A program made the position numbers and the translations under genes. Under the pieces are notes generated by a model. That model was not told where the DNA came from. It made no database searches and saw nothing but the letters and a program-made list of their open reading frames with translations. Below, one piece after another: positions 7,821-16,109 of a stretch of DNA of 38,345 nucleotides; position 1 is the first letter of the stretch; every line of letters begins with the position of its first letter. Origin of the DNA: an uncultured Phascolarctobacterium sp. (GTDB taxonomy: Bacteria > Bacillota > Negativicutes > Acidaminococcales > Acidaminococcaceae); contig CAMFET010000002.1 of assembly GCA_945949475.1 (NCBI GenBank), positions 1-38,345 of the forward strand, read 5' to 3'.

Positions 7821-8111
7821 CTATCCGCCTATAAAAACATCACCACTGCCTTCTGCCACGCTACCGCCACAGCTTACAGGATCGCCAATGCGCCCTGCAG
7901 GTCTACCATTGATAAAGACGGTAGAACTGCCAGCCGCTATAACTCCACTGTGACTAGGATGAGCAACACAACTATGAGGATCATAGCTATCATTCACCCG
8001 TCCTGCCCCTCTGCCATTAATATAAACATTATCGCTGGCAGAAGTCAGCGCAGTAGGCGGGCATGCATCATGCCCGGTATCGTTATCATTCAATCTAGTT
8101 GCTGCTGGCAT
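7821..8111 (-). CDS. PAAR-type spike tip protein
   Basis: The 96-residue protein is a PAAR domain: repeated VYINGRGAGRVND and VFINGRPAGRIGDPVSCGG units with His47, His51, His54 and Cys79 available to bind the metal ion that sharpens the tip. It caps the gpV spike. The gene lies just downstream of the spike gene, as the role requires. Confidence 0.92.
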   Translation of the reverse strand: MPAATRLNDNDTGHDACPPTALTSASDNVYINGRGAGRVNDSYDPHSCVAHPSHSGVIAAGSSTVFINGRPAGRIGDPVSCGGSVAEGSGDVFIGG

Positions 8112-8128
8112 TTTGCCACCTCCATAAG

Positions 8129-8533
8129 CTAGTTGATAAAGACATTAGCGCCCTTAATTGTGATGTTCCCCTTGGCTATTATTTCAATATTGCCTTTGCT
8201 GTAGCGCACAAAGGAGCCATCAGCAAAAGTTATGCTGCGCACGGCAGGGTCGCTTTCCACGGGTGTATCTACATCGCTGTAAAATGCCCCCATGATAAAG
8301 CCCTCTTTAAGGCCCTGCCCGCTGGTATTAGGAAGAAAAATACACAGCACCTGGGTATCCACTTCCGGCAGCCAATAGCCTCTTGTTTCCTTGCTTCCCA
8401 TAACTAGCACGGGAAGCCATTGTGATACAAGGTTTTCCTGTTCGCCAAAGGTCACGCGGGCCCTACATGACTGCCCGTCCACCGCCGATACCTTGCCGAT
8501 ACGGATAATATTTTTTAAGATGTTAGTATCCAT
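8129..8533 (-). CDS. Baseplate spike protein V (gpV/gp5 OB-fold)
   Basis: The 134-residue protein has the baseplate assembly V pattern: IGKVSAVDGQSCRARVTFGEQE, VSQWLPVLVMGS, WLPEVDTQVLCIFLP and a beta-helical C-terminus with GNIEIIAKGNITIKGANVFIN. It forms the membrane-piercing needle. The start at 8533 has AGGAG eight bases upstream; upstream in-frame codons overlap the D gene more deeply and lack a site. Confidence 0.92.
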   Translation of the reverse strand: MDTNILKNIIRIGKVSAVDGQSCRARVTFGEQENLVSQWLPVLVMGSKETRGYWLPEVDTQVLCIFLPNTSGQGLKEGFIMGAFYSDVDTPVESDPAVRSITFADGSFVRYSKGNIEIIAKGNITIKGANVFIN

Positions 8534-9581
8534 CAAGACATCTCCTGACCTCAATATCAGTGTTATAGCCACTGCTGCCGGCACTGTGTGTTGCTCTCGT
8601 GATGATATATTTTCCATCAAAGCGACCATATCCGCTCAGCATTACATTTACCGCTGCCAAAAGGCCAATGTTGCCCAAGACGCTAAAGCTACCAGTTATC
8701 TCATTGCAATTCTTTTCGCGGAGCTTCTTCTTTGCCAAGCGCTCAGCGTCGGCGACAGTGTCAACCTGTTCGTTAATCTCTAAGACCTTTCCGGACTCCT
8801 TTTGAGGGTCTTTAAAGGTTGCCTCTAGTATCTGTTTGGTTTTGCCTTGCTGGTACTTTACATGGCAGGCCTTGTAAATATCTCTGATTTTACTCTTGAG
8901 ATTCCAGGACTGTATGGCGGTCACAGTAGTTCCCCCACTGCTAGGCATGCCCAGATAGGGCTTAATAATGGTATAAGCTGGCTCTGCCTTTTCGTAATCC
9001 GACTCGTCGAATATAACTACTTGCTTATTACATATCTTGAGGGCTAAGCCGTGGTCCTTGCAGAGCTTCAGCAAAAAGCCTAGATCGGATTCTTCAGTTT
9101 GCTCTACTCGGTCAATTTGGGGATTGTACTCCACGTCGTAAGCAAGCTCTAGGCCAGCCCCCACGGCCACATCATTAGCAATACGCTTAAGCTCCGCCTT
9201 TTCCCAGCTGCGAGTGTGTTCGCTCCCACGCAGATTATTGTCATCGGGTATGCTGACAGCTTTTATCTGCACCTCGCTGGGATTTCCTTGGCAAGTAATC
9301 TCATCAATCTCAAAGAGCCCAACATGGCTAGACACTGTGCTAACACTTCCATCCCATTTATAGAGAACAAATGTCACGTCTAGTGTAGCTCCTTTTTCGG
9401 GGAGCCAGCTTGATTGCCATAGCCCATCTTTATCCATGAGCGTTATCTGCAAATCATCGGCCTCTCCAGACATATTATCCGTGTAATTGATGCTCTTGAG
9501 ATAGGGCTCAAGGTAGCTGGATATGTCTTTGCCATCGTATTTTACAAGCGCTTGGAACTTTCTAGCGTTGATATCAACCAT
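8523..9581 (-). CDS. Tail hub protein D (late control gene D family)
   Basis: The 352-residue protein matches P2 gpD, the hub from which the spike hangs: an N-terminal beta region (SSYLEPYLKSINYTDN, then ADDLQITLMDKDG), a central QTEESDLGFLLKLCKDHGLALKI and a C-terminal IITRATHS segment. ATG 9581 is preferred because GGAGG lies eight bases upstream; an in-frame GTG at 9596 is possible. It overlaps the spike gene by 11 bases. Confidence 0.92.
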   Translation of the reverse strand: MVDINARKFQALVKYDGKDISSYLEPYLKSINYTDNMSGEADDLQITLMDKDGLWQSSWLPEKGATLDVTFVLYKWDGSVSTVSSHVGLFEIDEITCQGNPSEVQIKAVSIPDDNNLRGSEHTRSWEKAELKRIANDVAVGAGLELAYDVEYNPQIDRVEQTEESDLGFLLKLCKDHGLALKICNKQVVIFDESDYEKAEPAYTIIKPYLGMPSSGGTTVTAIQSWNLKSKIRDIYKACHVKYQQGKTKQILEATFKDPQKESGKVLEINEQVDTVADAERLAKKKLREKNCNEITGSFSVLGNIGLLAAVNVMLSGYGRFDGKYIITRATHSAGSSGYNTDIEVRRCLDGY

Positions 9582-9583
9582 CT

Positions 9584-9787
9584 TTATCGCCTCCACGGCG
9601 GTAGGTTAGAAGTTTCGGGAGCAGTATACTCAGGTACCTGCAGCACAATGTTGGCTGGAAATACAACGACATCAGCGTATTCCTGATTGGCTTCCAACAG
9701 GGTATTCATTCCAAGCTCGCTCCCGTATACCTTATAGGCAATAGAATCCCACATGTCACCTTGGACTGTAGTGTAGGTATTAAGCAT
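9584..9787 (-). CDS. Tail protein X (LysM-like)
   Basis: The 67-residue protein resembles P2 gpX: TTVQGDMWDSIAYKVYGSE followed by LLEANQEYADVVVFPANIVLQVPE, the LysM-like pattern of this family. It helps join the tail hub to the tube. It overlaps the tape-measure gene by eight bases. Confidence 0.92.
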   Translation of the reverse strand: MLNTYTTVQGDMWDSIAYKVYGSELGMNTLLEANQEYADVVVFPANIVLQVPEYTAPETSNLPPWRR

Positions 9788-12170
9788 AGCTTACCCTCCT
9801 TTGTTGGTTTCGTAGCTCCTCCAGCATTCTCTTGAACTTAGCCATTTCGTCATCAAGGACTTGGCGAAGCTTTTGCTCATCGGTATTGCCTTGAATGGTA
9901 ATGTTAGGAGCAAAGGTGGCGTTTATTTCTCCATTACCAACTCCTAATGGATTGCCCATAATCTTGTTGGTCTGAGCTAGCAGTCCAATATTGCGAGCGT
10001 TGGGAGTATGTGGTATAGCTGATTCACCACTGTTTTCCGCAAAAGTTGTAAGGAATGCCCCTTTACCGTAAATGCCACCGGTAGCATTTTGGGCTACATT
10101 CGGAGTGTTGCCAACGGTATTTTGAGCAAGTATGTTGACCTTGCCAAAAATAGGCGTGCTTAAAAACTTTTGAATGCTATCCCATTTATCCTTGAGCCAT
10201 GTAAAAGCCTCGTTCAACTTGTTTTTGATACCATCAACGAATTGTTGGAGAGCTTCACTTGGGCTATTCCATAAGGTTATAAACCATTGCTTAACCATAT
10301 CCCAATTAGCAATTAGGGCTGTACCTGCTGCTATTGCCCATCCAATAGGCCCTGAAATAAACATGAGTGTATTTGCTGTGGGACTATCCCATAGGTTGGA
10401 GAAGAATTGTTTTACAGTGTCCCAATTTGTGTATAGGGCATAACCAGCAGCAATCAGGCCCGCTACGCCAGCTATAACCAATCCAATAGGATTTGCACTC
10501 ATAGCTGCGTTCCAAGCCCACTGAGCTATTGTCCATGTTTTTGTTGCAACTGATGCCGCCAGTGTTACGCCCTTATGAATAATGATTCTAGCAGTTTGTA
10601 CACCAAGGCTACCTGCCTTAATGGCAGCATTCCAAGCCCATTGTGCTGCAGTCCATGTTTTAGTTAATATAATCGATGCTTTTGTTGCTATATTGTGAGT
10701 AAATATGTATTGCTTTACTGACACAAATGCTAATTGGACTCCATTTATTGCTAATTTAACTCCATTAAATACCCAAGCAACCATATTAGCTGCTGCACCA
10801 AGGGCTGTTATAGCAGCCACAGAAGCAACTCCTGTGCCTATAAACTTGCTGTTTCTATTGATATAATCACCGAGAGTTTTACTTGCAGGAGCCATTTCGT
10901 TAAGTAAGTACCTAAAGCTAGGTATCATGCCATTGCCTATGCTTGTCATAACTGCATTAAACTCATTTTTCATTAAAGTCAGCTGGTTAGCAGTAGTTTC
11001 AGCTTTTGTATTAAACTCTTCCTGCATACTTCCAGCATATTGAGTTTTGTCGGCCACTAGACCAAAGTTTTTCTCTAAAGCCTTAATATTTGATAACAAT
11101 GGTGCAATAGCGCCTATTGACTCTTTGCCAAATAATTGTTGAAGAGTAGAAGCCTGCTCTTCTTTGCTTAGTGATTTTATAGCATTCAATACATCCATAA
11201 TGGCTCCCTTTGCATCAACTTGCATTCTTTTGGCCATATCTTGTGAATCAAGGCCAAGTCTAGCAAATGCTGCACTTTGGGACTTTGTAGCACCTTCACC
11301 CGCTACCATGGTAAGTATGAAATTTTTAATACCAGTCGCAGCTACTTCAGACTGAACACCAGAACCTACTAGGCTAGCGCCCAATGCGGCAATCTCTCCA
11401 GATGCCACACCACCAACAGAACCTAAAGGTCCAATCCTTGTTACTACATCAGAAATAAGAGGAGCGGAAGCTGCTGTTTTGTTGCTTAAGTAGTTAATTT
11501 TATCTGCTAATTCAACTACTTGATTTTGGTCCATTTTAAAAGCTGTTCGCCACTTGGCCATCATTTCTCCAGCTTGGTCAGCCGTGATATCAAAAGCAGT
11601 TCCCATTTTTGCTGCTGATTTTGCAAAAGCTAGCAAATCTTCTCTTGCAATACCAGATTGTCCCCCGGCTGCAACTATACTAGCCAAGTCACTAGCAGCC
11701 ATCGGAATCGTTCTTGTTAATTCCAAAATATCTTTGTTCATTTGTTGGAACTGTTCTGGAGTTTCAAAGTCAACAACCTTTCTTACATCCGACATAGCAG
11801 CTTCGAATTGTATTGCCTGTATGAGGGGTTTAGAAAAACCATACGCAATTCCGCCAAGGCTCATCATATTGGCTTCATTTTTACTCATTGATGTTCGTCT
11901 TTGATTGAGCTTACCCTGAATTTTTAAATATTTTTGGGCATGCTCAGAAGCCTTTGCGTAATACTTATATGTTTGAGCTAAAACATTGTTGTAGCTCTTC
12001 GTGCTTAGTATGCCTTTTTTTGTTGCTTCAGCTGACATCTTAACAATTTGCGCATTGTTTCTTATTTTCTCGTTTAACAGCATAATTTGCGAAGACGCCG
12101 AAGAGAAAGCATTATTAAAATTGTTCTTTATTGCAGCCGCGATATGAAAACCAAAAACAAATTCTTTCAT
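9780..12170 (-). CDS. Tail tape measure protein
   Basis: The 796-residue protein sets tail length and lies inside the tube. It has an N-terminal coiled coil, a TP901-type tape-measure core (about 110-420, with FEAAMSDVRKVVDFETPEQF and the Gly-rich GGVASGEIAALGASLVGSG), and hydrophobic segments (about 445-640) built from repeats: TKTWTAAQWAWNAA recurs as TKTWTIAQWAWNAA, and NWDTVKQFFSNLWDSP as NWDMVKQWFITLWNSP. The C-terminal helix is charged. The start has GGAG eight bases upstream. Its 5' end faces a plus-strand mini-gene, an unusual neighbour. Confidence 0.93.
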   Translation of the reverse strand: MKEFVFGFHIAAAIKNNFNNAFSSASSQIMLLNEKIRNNAQIVKMSAEATKKGILSTKSYNNVLAQTYKYYAKASEHAQKYLKIQGKLNQRRTSMSKNEANMMSLGGIAYGFSKPLIQAIQFEAAMSDVRKVVDFETPEQFQQMNKDILELTRTIPMAASDLASIVAAGGQSGIAREDLLAFAKSAAKMGTAFDITADQAGEMMAKWRTAFKMDQNQVVELADKINYLSNKTAASAPLISDVVTRIGPLGSVGGVASGEIAALGASLVGSGVQSEVAATGIKNFILTMVAGEGATKSQSAAFARLGLDSQDMAKRMQVDAKGAIMDVLNAIKSLSKEEQASTLQQLFGKESIGAIAPLLSNIKALEKNFGLVADKTQYAGSMQEEFNTKAETTANQLTLMKNEFNAVMTSIGNGMIPSFRYLLNEMAPASKTLGDYINRNSKFIGTGVASVAAITALGAAANMVAWVFNGVKLAINGVQLAFVSVKQYIFTHNIATKASIILTKTWTAAQWAWNAAIKAGSLGVQTARIIIHKGVTLAASVATKTWTIAQWAWNAAMSANPIGLVIAGVAGLIAAGYALYTNWDTVKQFFSNLWDSPTANTLMFISGPIGWAIAAGTALIANWDMVKQWFITLWNSPSEALQQFVDGIKNKLNEAFTWLKDKWDSIQKFLSTPIFGKVNILAQNTVGNTPNVAQNATGGIYGKGAFLTTFAENSGESAIPHTPNARNIGLLAQTNKIMGNPLGVGNGEINATFAPNITIQGNTDEQKLRQVLDDEMAKFKRMLEELRNQQRRVSYA

Positions 12171-12196
12171 GCATTATTCTCCTTTCCGTTTTTATG

Positions 12197-12205
12197 TGGT
12201 ATAAT
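12197..12205 (+). promoter_or_regulatory. Extended -10 promoter for antisense mini-gene
   Basis: TGGTATAAT is a TGn-extended consensus -10 on the plus strand. A poor -35 (TTCTCC, 12177-12182) lies 17 bp upstream, which an extended -10 tolerates. Predicted start is near 12212, giving a leader of about 54 bases before the ATG at 12266. The promoter points against the tail operon. Confidence 0.65.
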
Positions 12206-12265
12206 GTTAATAACATGTGTTCCCTATTTTCTGATAACCGGTCAATGTAAAGGATGGTGTTCACT

Positions 12266-12364
12266 ATGTTGGATTTTTTTGCTAGTATGGTATGCCTTGT
12301 AGGGATTATCGCAGCTCCTTTGGCCATAATTACTGAACTTTACGATATTTTCTTTGGTGATTGA
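12266..12364 (+). CDS. 32-residue membrane peptide, antisense to tail operon (moron or type I toxin-like)
   Basis: The peptide begins MLDFFASMVCLVG and ends ELYDIFFGD; residues about 4-23 form one hydrophobic helix with acidic ends. AGGA lies 11 bases before the ATG, so translation is probably modest. The gene has its own promoter and intrinsic terminator and fills the 210-bp gap between the tail chaperone and tape-measure genes on the opposite strand. This is the profile of a moron expressed in the lysogen, or of a type I toxin-like peptide. I do not recognise a family. A regulatory RNA with an incidental frame is the main alternative. Confidence 0.55.
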   Translation: MLDFFASMVCLVGIIAAPLAIITELYDIFFGD

Positions 12365-12373
12365 TTTGAGTAT

Positions 12374-12398
12374 CCGCCCATTATTGGGCGGCTTTTTT
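12374..12398 (+). terminator. Intrinsic terminator of the antisense mini-gene
   Basis: CCGCCCA at 12374-12380 pairs with TGGGCGG at 12385-12391 and is followed by six Ts (12393-12398). It lies ten bases after the peptide stop and overlaps the last codons and stop of the frameshifted chaperone product on the other strand, so the two convergent units end together. Confidence 0.85.
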
Positions 12399-12802
12399 AT
12401 TTACCATATCTGCATACTGTACCAGCTCATCAAGATTAAGATTTAAGTAAAAGTTCAAAGGAGTGTATGTGGCCATGCACATAGCTAGAGCCAATTCTTT
12501 TATGGGCTTGGCATCTTTAATGCCTAGCCCAGCAAAAAATTTGCTACAGGCATTACCAAATTTCTAAAATCAGTAGCCGGCAAATCCTCAATTTCGTCTG
12601 CCAGCACGCCGATGAGCTTGCCTGCCACAATGGCTTGGAATGTCATGGAGAGGAATACGGAGGGAGTCTGGTCACCCTTCAATCTTGCCTCACGCTCTGC
12701 ATCAATCAGCTGTTTGCCAGTCAAGGAATTAAAGTCCAGCTTAACTTCCTTGGTTTCTTCACCTTTAATCATCAATGGTTTGCTCAATTTAATAGTTTCC
12801 AT
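12381..12802 (-). CDS. Tail assembly chaperone, -1 frameshift fusion (E+E' type)
   Basis: Slipping back one base on TTTTTTG (12533-12539), in the frame T_TTT_TTG just before the zero-frame stop, opens 50 more codons. They begin AGLGIKDAKPIKEL and include TPLNFYLNLNLDELVQYADM, the pattern of E'-type chaperone tails, and end at TAA 12381. The fusion would have 140 residues. P2 and Mu-type phages make such a pair by the same slip; both forms coat the tape measure during tail assembly. Position between tube and tape-measure genes is conserved. Confidence 0.85.
12524..12802 (-). CDS. Tail assembly chaperone, short form (E type)
   Basis: The 92-residue zero-frame product has the segments TKEVKLDFNSLTGKQLIDAE and PATDFRNLVMPVANFLLG, typical of the P2/Mu E-type tail chaperone family. 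GGAGG lies seven bases before the ATG. It ends with TAG directly after the slippery heptamer that yields the longer form. Confidence 0.88.
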   Translation of the reverse strand: METIKLSKPLMIKGEETKEVKLDFNSLTGKQLIDAEREARLKGDQTPSVFLSMTFQAIVAGKLIGVLADEIEDLPATDFRNLVMPVANFLLG

Positions 12803-12831
12803 TTTGCTTCCTCCATTTCAATATTTGTATG

Positions 12832-12861
12832 TGCCCCTGGTCTTAAGCCAGGGGCATTGTT
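12832..12861 (+). terminator. Hairpin between tube and chaperone genes, U-tract on plus strand
   Basis: TGCCCCTGG at 12832-12840 pairs with CCAGGGGCA at 12848-12856. TTGTTTTT follows on the plus strand; the minus (coding) direction has no U-tract. It may block antisense transcription or lower chaperone expression relative to the abundant tube protein by hairpin-dependent attenuation or mRNA processing. Confidence 0.45.
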
Positions 12862-12862
12862 T

Positions 12863-13381
12863 TTACGCTAGGCCCAGAGCCTCACGTACATCAGCCAGCC
12901 AATCTTCACCATCCACCTTGTAGATGTAGTTGAATTTATCCAGCTCAATAACATCTTTATCATCAAGGGTGACCTTGATGTAATTTACTTCCAAGGTATT
13001 GCTGCTACCAACGGAAGCGCCCATGTCCAGCTTGCCCATCTCAAATTTCTTGGGCACCCCACGAACTACAACCTTAAGCCTGCTGGTTTTAAATTTACCA
13101 GTGCTAGAGTCGTAAACCTGTTGAGCGCCACGTAAATCGAGGTTAACGCTTTCGGGTTTAGCCAGAAAGCTATTATCCTTGGTTACAGTGCGCCAATTGA
13201 GCTGCACCTCCATGGACTTAAAGTGGCCAATTACAGGGCTATCGATTTCGCCTGCAAGGCCAGCGCCTTTAACCGTATCGGTCACAGCATCAAAGGACGG
13301 CATGCTTACATCAGCAACACCGATAAGATCGGTGCCATCCTTGTAGACACGGAAATTAATTAATTTCTCAGGTACTTGCAT
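12863..13381 (-). CDS. Tail tube protein (P2 gpFII-like)
   Basis: The 172-residue protein fits the contractile tail tube family: LINFRVYKDGTDLIGVADVSMPSF, then the GPVIGHF-like DSPVIGHFKSMEVQLNWR and a C-terminal VNYIKVTLDDKDVIELDKFN. It polymerises into the inner tube under the sheath. GGAGGG precedes the ATG. It directly follows the sheath gene, as in P2. Confidence 0.93.
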   Translation of the reverse strand: MQVPEKLINFRVYKDGTDLIGVADVSMPSFDAVTDTVKGAGLAGEIDSPVIGHFKSMEVQLNWRTVTKDNSFLAKPESVNLDLRGAQQVYDSSTGKFKTSRLKVVVRGVPKKFEMGKLDMGASVGSSNTLEVNYIKVTLDDKDVIELDKFNYIYKVDGEDWLADVREALGLA

Positions 13382-13394
13382 CGCTTACCCTCCC

Positions 13395-14840
13395 TTAGCT
13401 AAATAGTGTCTGGAAATAAGACGGGTCATACTCCAGAACATTCTCGATATCACGTGCAGCAGGGGACGGGCTCAAATAAGTATGGAACTTGATAATGCCA
13501 TCCATGAGGTTGGTAGTGGGGTTTTCGCTGTCGATAAACTCAACACGACCTCCCAAAATCTTTTCCTCCGCTGCCAAACCATTTAGGCGCATGTTTTCAC
13601 TGTCCAGAATGGTATGAATTAAGCGCTTGGTAATAGGCTTGTCTACTTTAGCCCAATAGGTTTGGATAAAGGTAGTACGATGCCAGATGAACATACGGCG
13701 GATGCAAATCATACTGTCTTTAACATCTGTATTAGAAGGGTAACATGCTGTGCGGTTACCCCAGCATTTCCAGCCACCGATAAAATTCAAAGCAGTTACG
13801 ATGCCTTGGCCATTCAAGTATGCTGCTTGCTCCGGTCCCAGAACTACCTCGGTACCATCCTCTAAGCAGGTGCCATTGATTTGCATTGCCTTATTGGACG
13901 GGCTTTCATTTGGCACGTCACCATTGTCGCTGTCAACAGTGGCCATTACACCCAAAACATGAGTAGACAGATGATAAATATCGTCACCCATACGCACCAT
14001 AGGCCAACATGCAACCTGTAGCGTATCGGTATAGTTATTATCATTCTTCCATTTAGCCACATCAGTATACTTCTTGACATCCTTGGTAGGAATGTCATTG
14101 AGGGTAATAGCAAGGAAATGGTTATTGATATTGCTTGCCTTTGCCTTCATAACAGCCGCAACTTCCGCATTATCGGTCCAGCCCGGTGCCAAAACAGCAC
14201 TAGGAACAAGGCCGAACAACGGGAATACACTATTCAATGTCTCCAACCCCTTAGCTTCACCAGTGGAAACATCGATGCCACCAATGATGTCATCAGCATC
14301 TACTGCAGTCGGGTCGAGCTCATCATAAGATACAAAAATGCTGGTTGCATCCTTTAGCTCGCCATCATCAAGTACAGTAATGATAAGATGCTCTTCATTA
14401 TCATAAGCAGCTTCATAGTCCACGCCCTCTTTGAGAGCTTGGCCAGCACTTGCTTTCTTCACAACCAAAGTTTCCAGCAATACGGCAGCCTCAACGCTGG
14501 CGATTTTGTTATTCAGCGGCACTTCAGTGTCGGTCACTACTGTTTTATGCACTGCCGGATCCACCACATTTACAAACACTACAGGAGCGCGGTTATAGAG
14601 AGCAAATTGGCTCTTGATTACCTCGCACAGAGTGTAATTTTTCCAATCATTACTGTAGCCTAAGGCTGCCACAGCTTCAGCGTAGGTATAGCACAATACA
14701 GGCTTATTTGCTTGTGCACGGTCAGTGGCTAAATGCACGGGAGCGGTACCAAATACAACCGGCAAGCACGCCGTACCATTGACAGGCGGCACAATGCTGG
14801 TGGGGATTTCGCTCACATGAATGCCATGCTTATAGGCCAT
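13395..14840 (-). CDS. Tail sheath protein (P2 gpFI-like)
   Basis: The 481-residue protein matches the contractile sheath family: HGIHVSEIPTSIVPP at the N-terminus, VVFVNVVDP, and the conserved C-terminal block with YWAKVDKPITKRLI, LNGLAAEEKILGGRVEF and FHTYLSPSPAARDIEN. It contracts to drive the tube into the cell. This identifies the phage as a myovirus. Confidence 0.95.
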   Translation of the reverse strand: MAYKHGIHVSEIPTSIVPPVNGTACLPVVFGTAPVHLATDRAQANKPVLCYTYAEAVAALGYSNDWKNYTLCEVIKSQFALYNRAPVVFVNVVDPAVHKTVVTDTEVPLNNKIASVEAAVLLETLVVKKASAGQALKEGVDYEAAYDNEEHLIITVLDDGELKDATSIFVSYDELDPTAVDADDIIGGIDVSTGEAKGLETLNSVFPLFGLVPSAVLAPGWTDNAEVAAVMKAKASNINNHFLAITLNDIPTKDVKKYTDVAKWKNDNNYTDTLQVACWPMVRMGDDIYHLSTHVLGVMATVDSDNGDVPNESPSNKAMQINGTCLEDGTEVVLGPEQAAYLNGQGIVTALNFIGGWKCWGNRTACYPSNTDVKDSMICIRRMFIWHRTTFIQTYWAKVDKPITKRLIHTILDSENMRLNGLAAEEKILGGRVEFIDSENPTTNLMDGIIKFHTYLSPSPAARDIENVLEYDPSYFQTLFS

Positions 14841-14843
14841 GTT

Positions 14844-15107
14844 TTACACCTCCATATTTTTTGCTACTTCAGCATAATATTTGTGGAGAGGCGTGCCCGG
14901 CTTCTCCAATTCTTTTTCTGCCTCGTTTAGTTTGCCGATGGGCACAAATAATTTTGCAAGCTTGGGGCATCTTGAGAGCTCGCCCTCCAGATGGGAAGGC
15001 AAACCACCAATAAAGACACTATAACGAGGCAAGCGACCACAGCTCAACGCCGGGCCAATATAAATTAGTTTTTCAGACTTCGATGCTTTCGGCTCCGTAG
15101 TCGTCAT
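14844..15107 (-). CDS. Small conserved tail-region protein, unknown
   Basis: The 87-residue product contains EKLIYIGPALSCGRLPRYSVFIGGLPSHLEGELSRC-like content (residues about 10-50) and a helical C-terminus. I recognise it only as a small protein often found just upstream of the sheath gene. ATG 15107 is chosen because AGGAGG lies nine bases upstream. It overlaps the preceding gene by 35 bases. A role in the tail neck is possible. Confidence 0.65.
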   Translation of the reverse strand: MTTTEPKASKSEKLIYIGPALSCGRLPRYSVFIGGLPSHLEGELSRCPKLAKLFVPIGKLNEAEKELEKPGTPLHKYYAEVAKNMEV

Positions 15108-15555
15108 AATAAATCCCCTCCTCTTGAGGATGTCCAATCGTATAGATAGCCGTAATACTGCCCTGCCACTGCGGATAAGGCTGCTCATCAGCTATCTTTA
15201 CCTTAACAGGCAGCTCTAGCCTGCTGATGCCAGTCACACAACGGTGTTTTAGAATATACTGCCTGATATGCTCAAGCAGGTTAAAGAGGCTGCGCCAGCC
15301 GTCGGTTTTATCGTCATCGTAAATGCTGAAGCCAATCTCTACGGTGGCCGTGCTCAGCTTCTCGTCAGCAGTATCCTCAGCACTAATAACAAGAGCATAA
15401 ATAAATGACGCTGTTTCCTTCGAGTCGGTGCGGATGGGCGGGTAGCCAGCATAAACCTCAATTGGTATTTCACCAGTCTTTTGCATTGTGCAGTATTCCT
15501 TCACCGCGGCTCTTAAGAACTCTGCCAAATTATCCATAAGTGTAGTAATGGTCAT
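15073..15555 (-). CDS. Putative tail terminator/neck protein
   Basis: The 160-residue protein has an N-terminal helix (MDNLAEFLRAAVKEYC), a beta-rich middle with STATVEIGFSIYDDD, and a C-terminal WQGSITAIYTIGHP. This order and size resemble tail-completion proteins of contractile phages, and the position between gpZ-like and sheath genes fits. No diagnostic motif is visible. The start overlaps the preceding stop (TAATG). Confidence 0.6.
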   Translation of the reverse strand: MTITTLMDNLAEFLRAAVKEYCTMQKTGEIPIEVYAGYPPIRTDSKETASFIYALVISAEDTADEKLSTATVEIGFSIYDDDKTDGWRSLFNLLEHIRQYILKHRCVTGISRLELPVKVKIADEQPYPQWQGSITAIYTIGHPQEEGIYYDDYGAESIEV

Positions 15556-16109
15556 TACTTACCTCCTAGCTTATTAAAGCGATAATCAATCTCGTGCAAG
15601 AAGCGCTTGTTCAGCGTATCCTCTGCCAAGGGCACCAGCTCAGCCATAACATTTTTAGATCCAAACATTTGAGGAACGCTTGGACCTCTAGGCACACGTA
15701 AGGGATACCTAGCATTGCGCTTTATCCTTTGCATAGCGCCTACAAAGCCTTTGAGCGACCTGCCAATAAAGAGCCCAGGGACCGGCTTGAGCGAGCCTTT
15801 CTTGAGCACCTGCACACGGACAGGGCCTTTCTTTCTTGGCCTTACCCTAAAGGCAGTGATAAGGTTGGCATTGCCTGTGCTGCTGATAACGCCACGCAGA
15901 TTGCTGCTGGAGGCTCTCTTGGTGGTCACCTTGCTCTTTATATCACGGGCCTTAATGGTGTAGTTCTCTCTAATGCTTTTGGATGTTTTGGCCTTAACAG
16001 TGGTTACAGTACGGTTGATGGCAGCTGCAGCAGCTGCTTTTATCGCCTTAGGGCTATTGCCCAACATGGTTTTGGCGTACTCAATGTTTTTGGCTTCGAT
16101 AGTAATCAT
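15555..16109 (-). CDS. Minor tail protein Z-like
   Basis: The 184-residue, very basic protein resembles lambda gpZ / prophage minor tail protein Z: an N-terminal KAAAAAAINRTVTTVKAKTSKSIRENY helix and a C-terminal MFGSKNVMAELVPLAEDTLNKRFLHEID-type segment. It joins tail to head connector. ATGA overlap with the preceding gene indicates coupling. Confidence 0.82.
   Translation of the reverse strand: MITIEAKNIEYAKTMLGNSPKAIKAAAAAAINRTVTTVKAKTSKSIRENYTIKARDIKSKVTTKRASSSNLRGVISSTGNANLITAFRVRPRKKGPVRVQVLKKGSLKPVPGLFIGRSLKGFVGAMQRIKRNARYPLRVPRGPSVPQMFGSKNVMAELVPLAEDTLNKRFLHEIDYRFNKLGGK

Noticed and set aside
12087-12302. Plus-strand 71-codon frame at the tape-measure start
   Set aside because: It begins inside the tape-measure gene, upstream of the promoter at 12197, and is in a different frame from the mini-gene that has the ribosome site and terminator.
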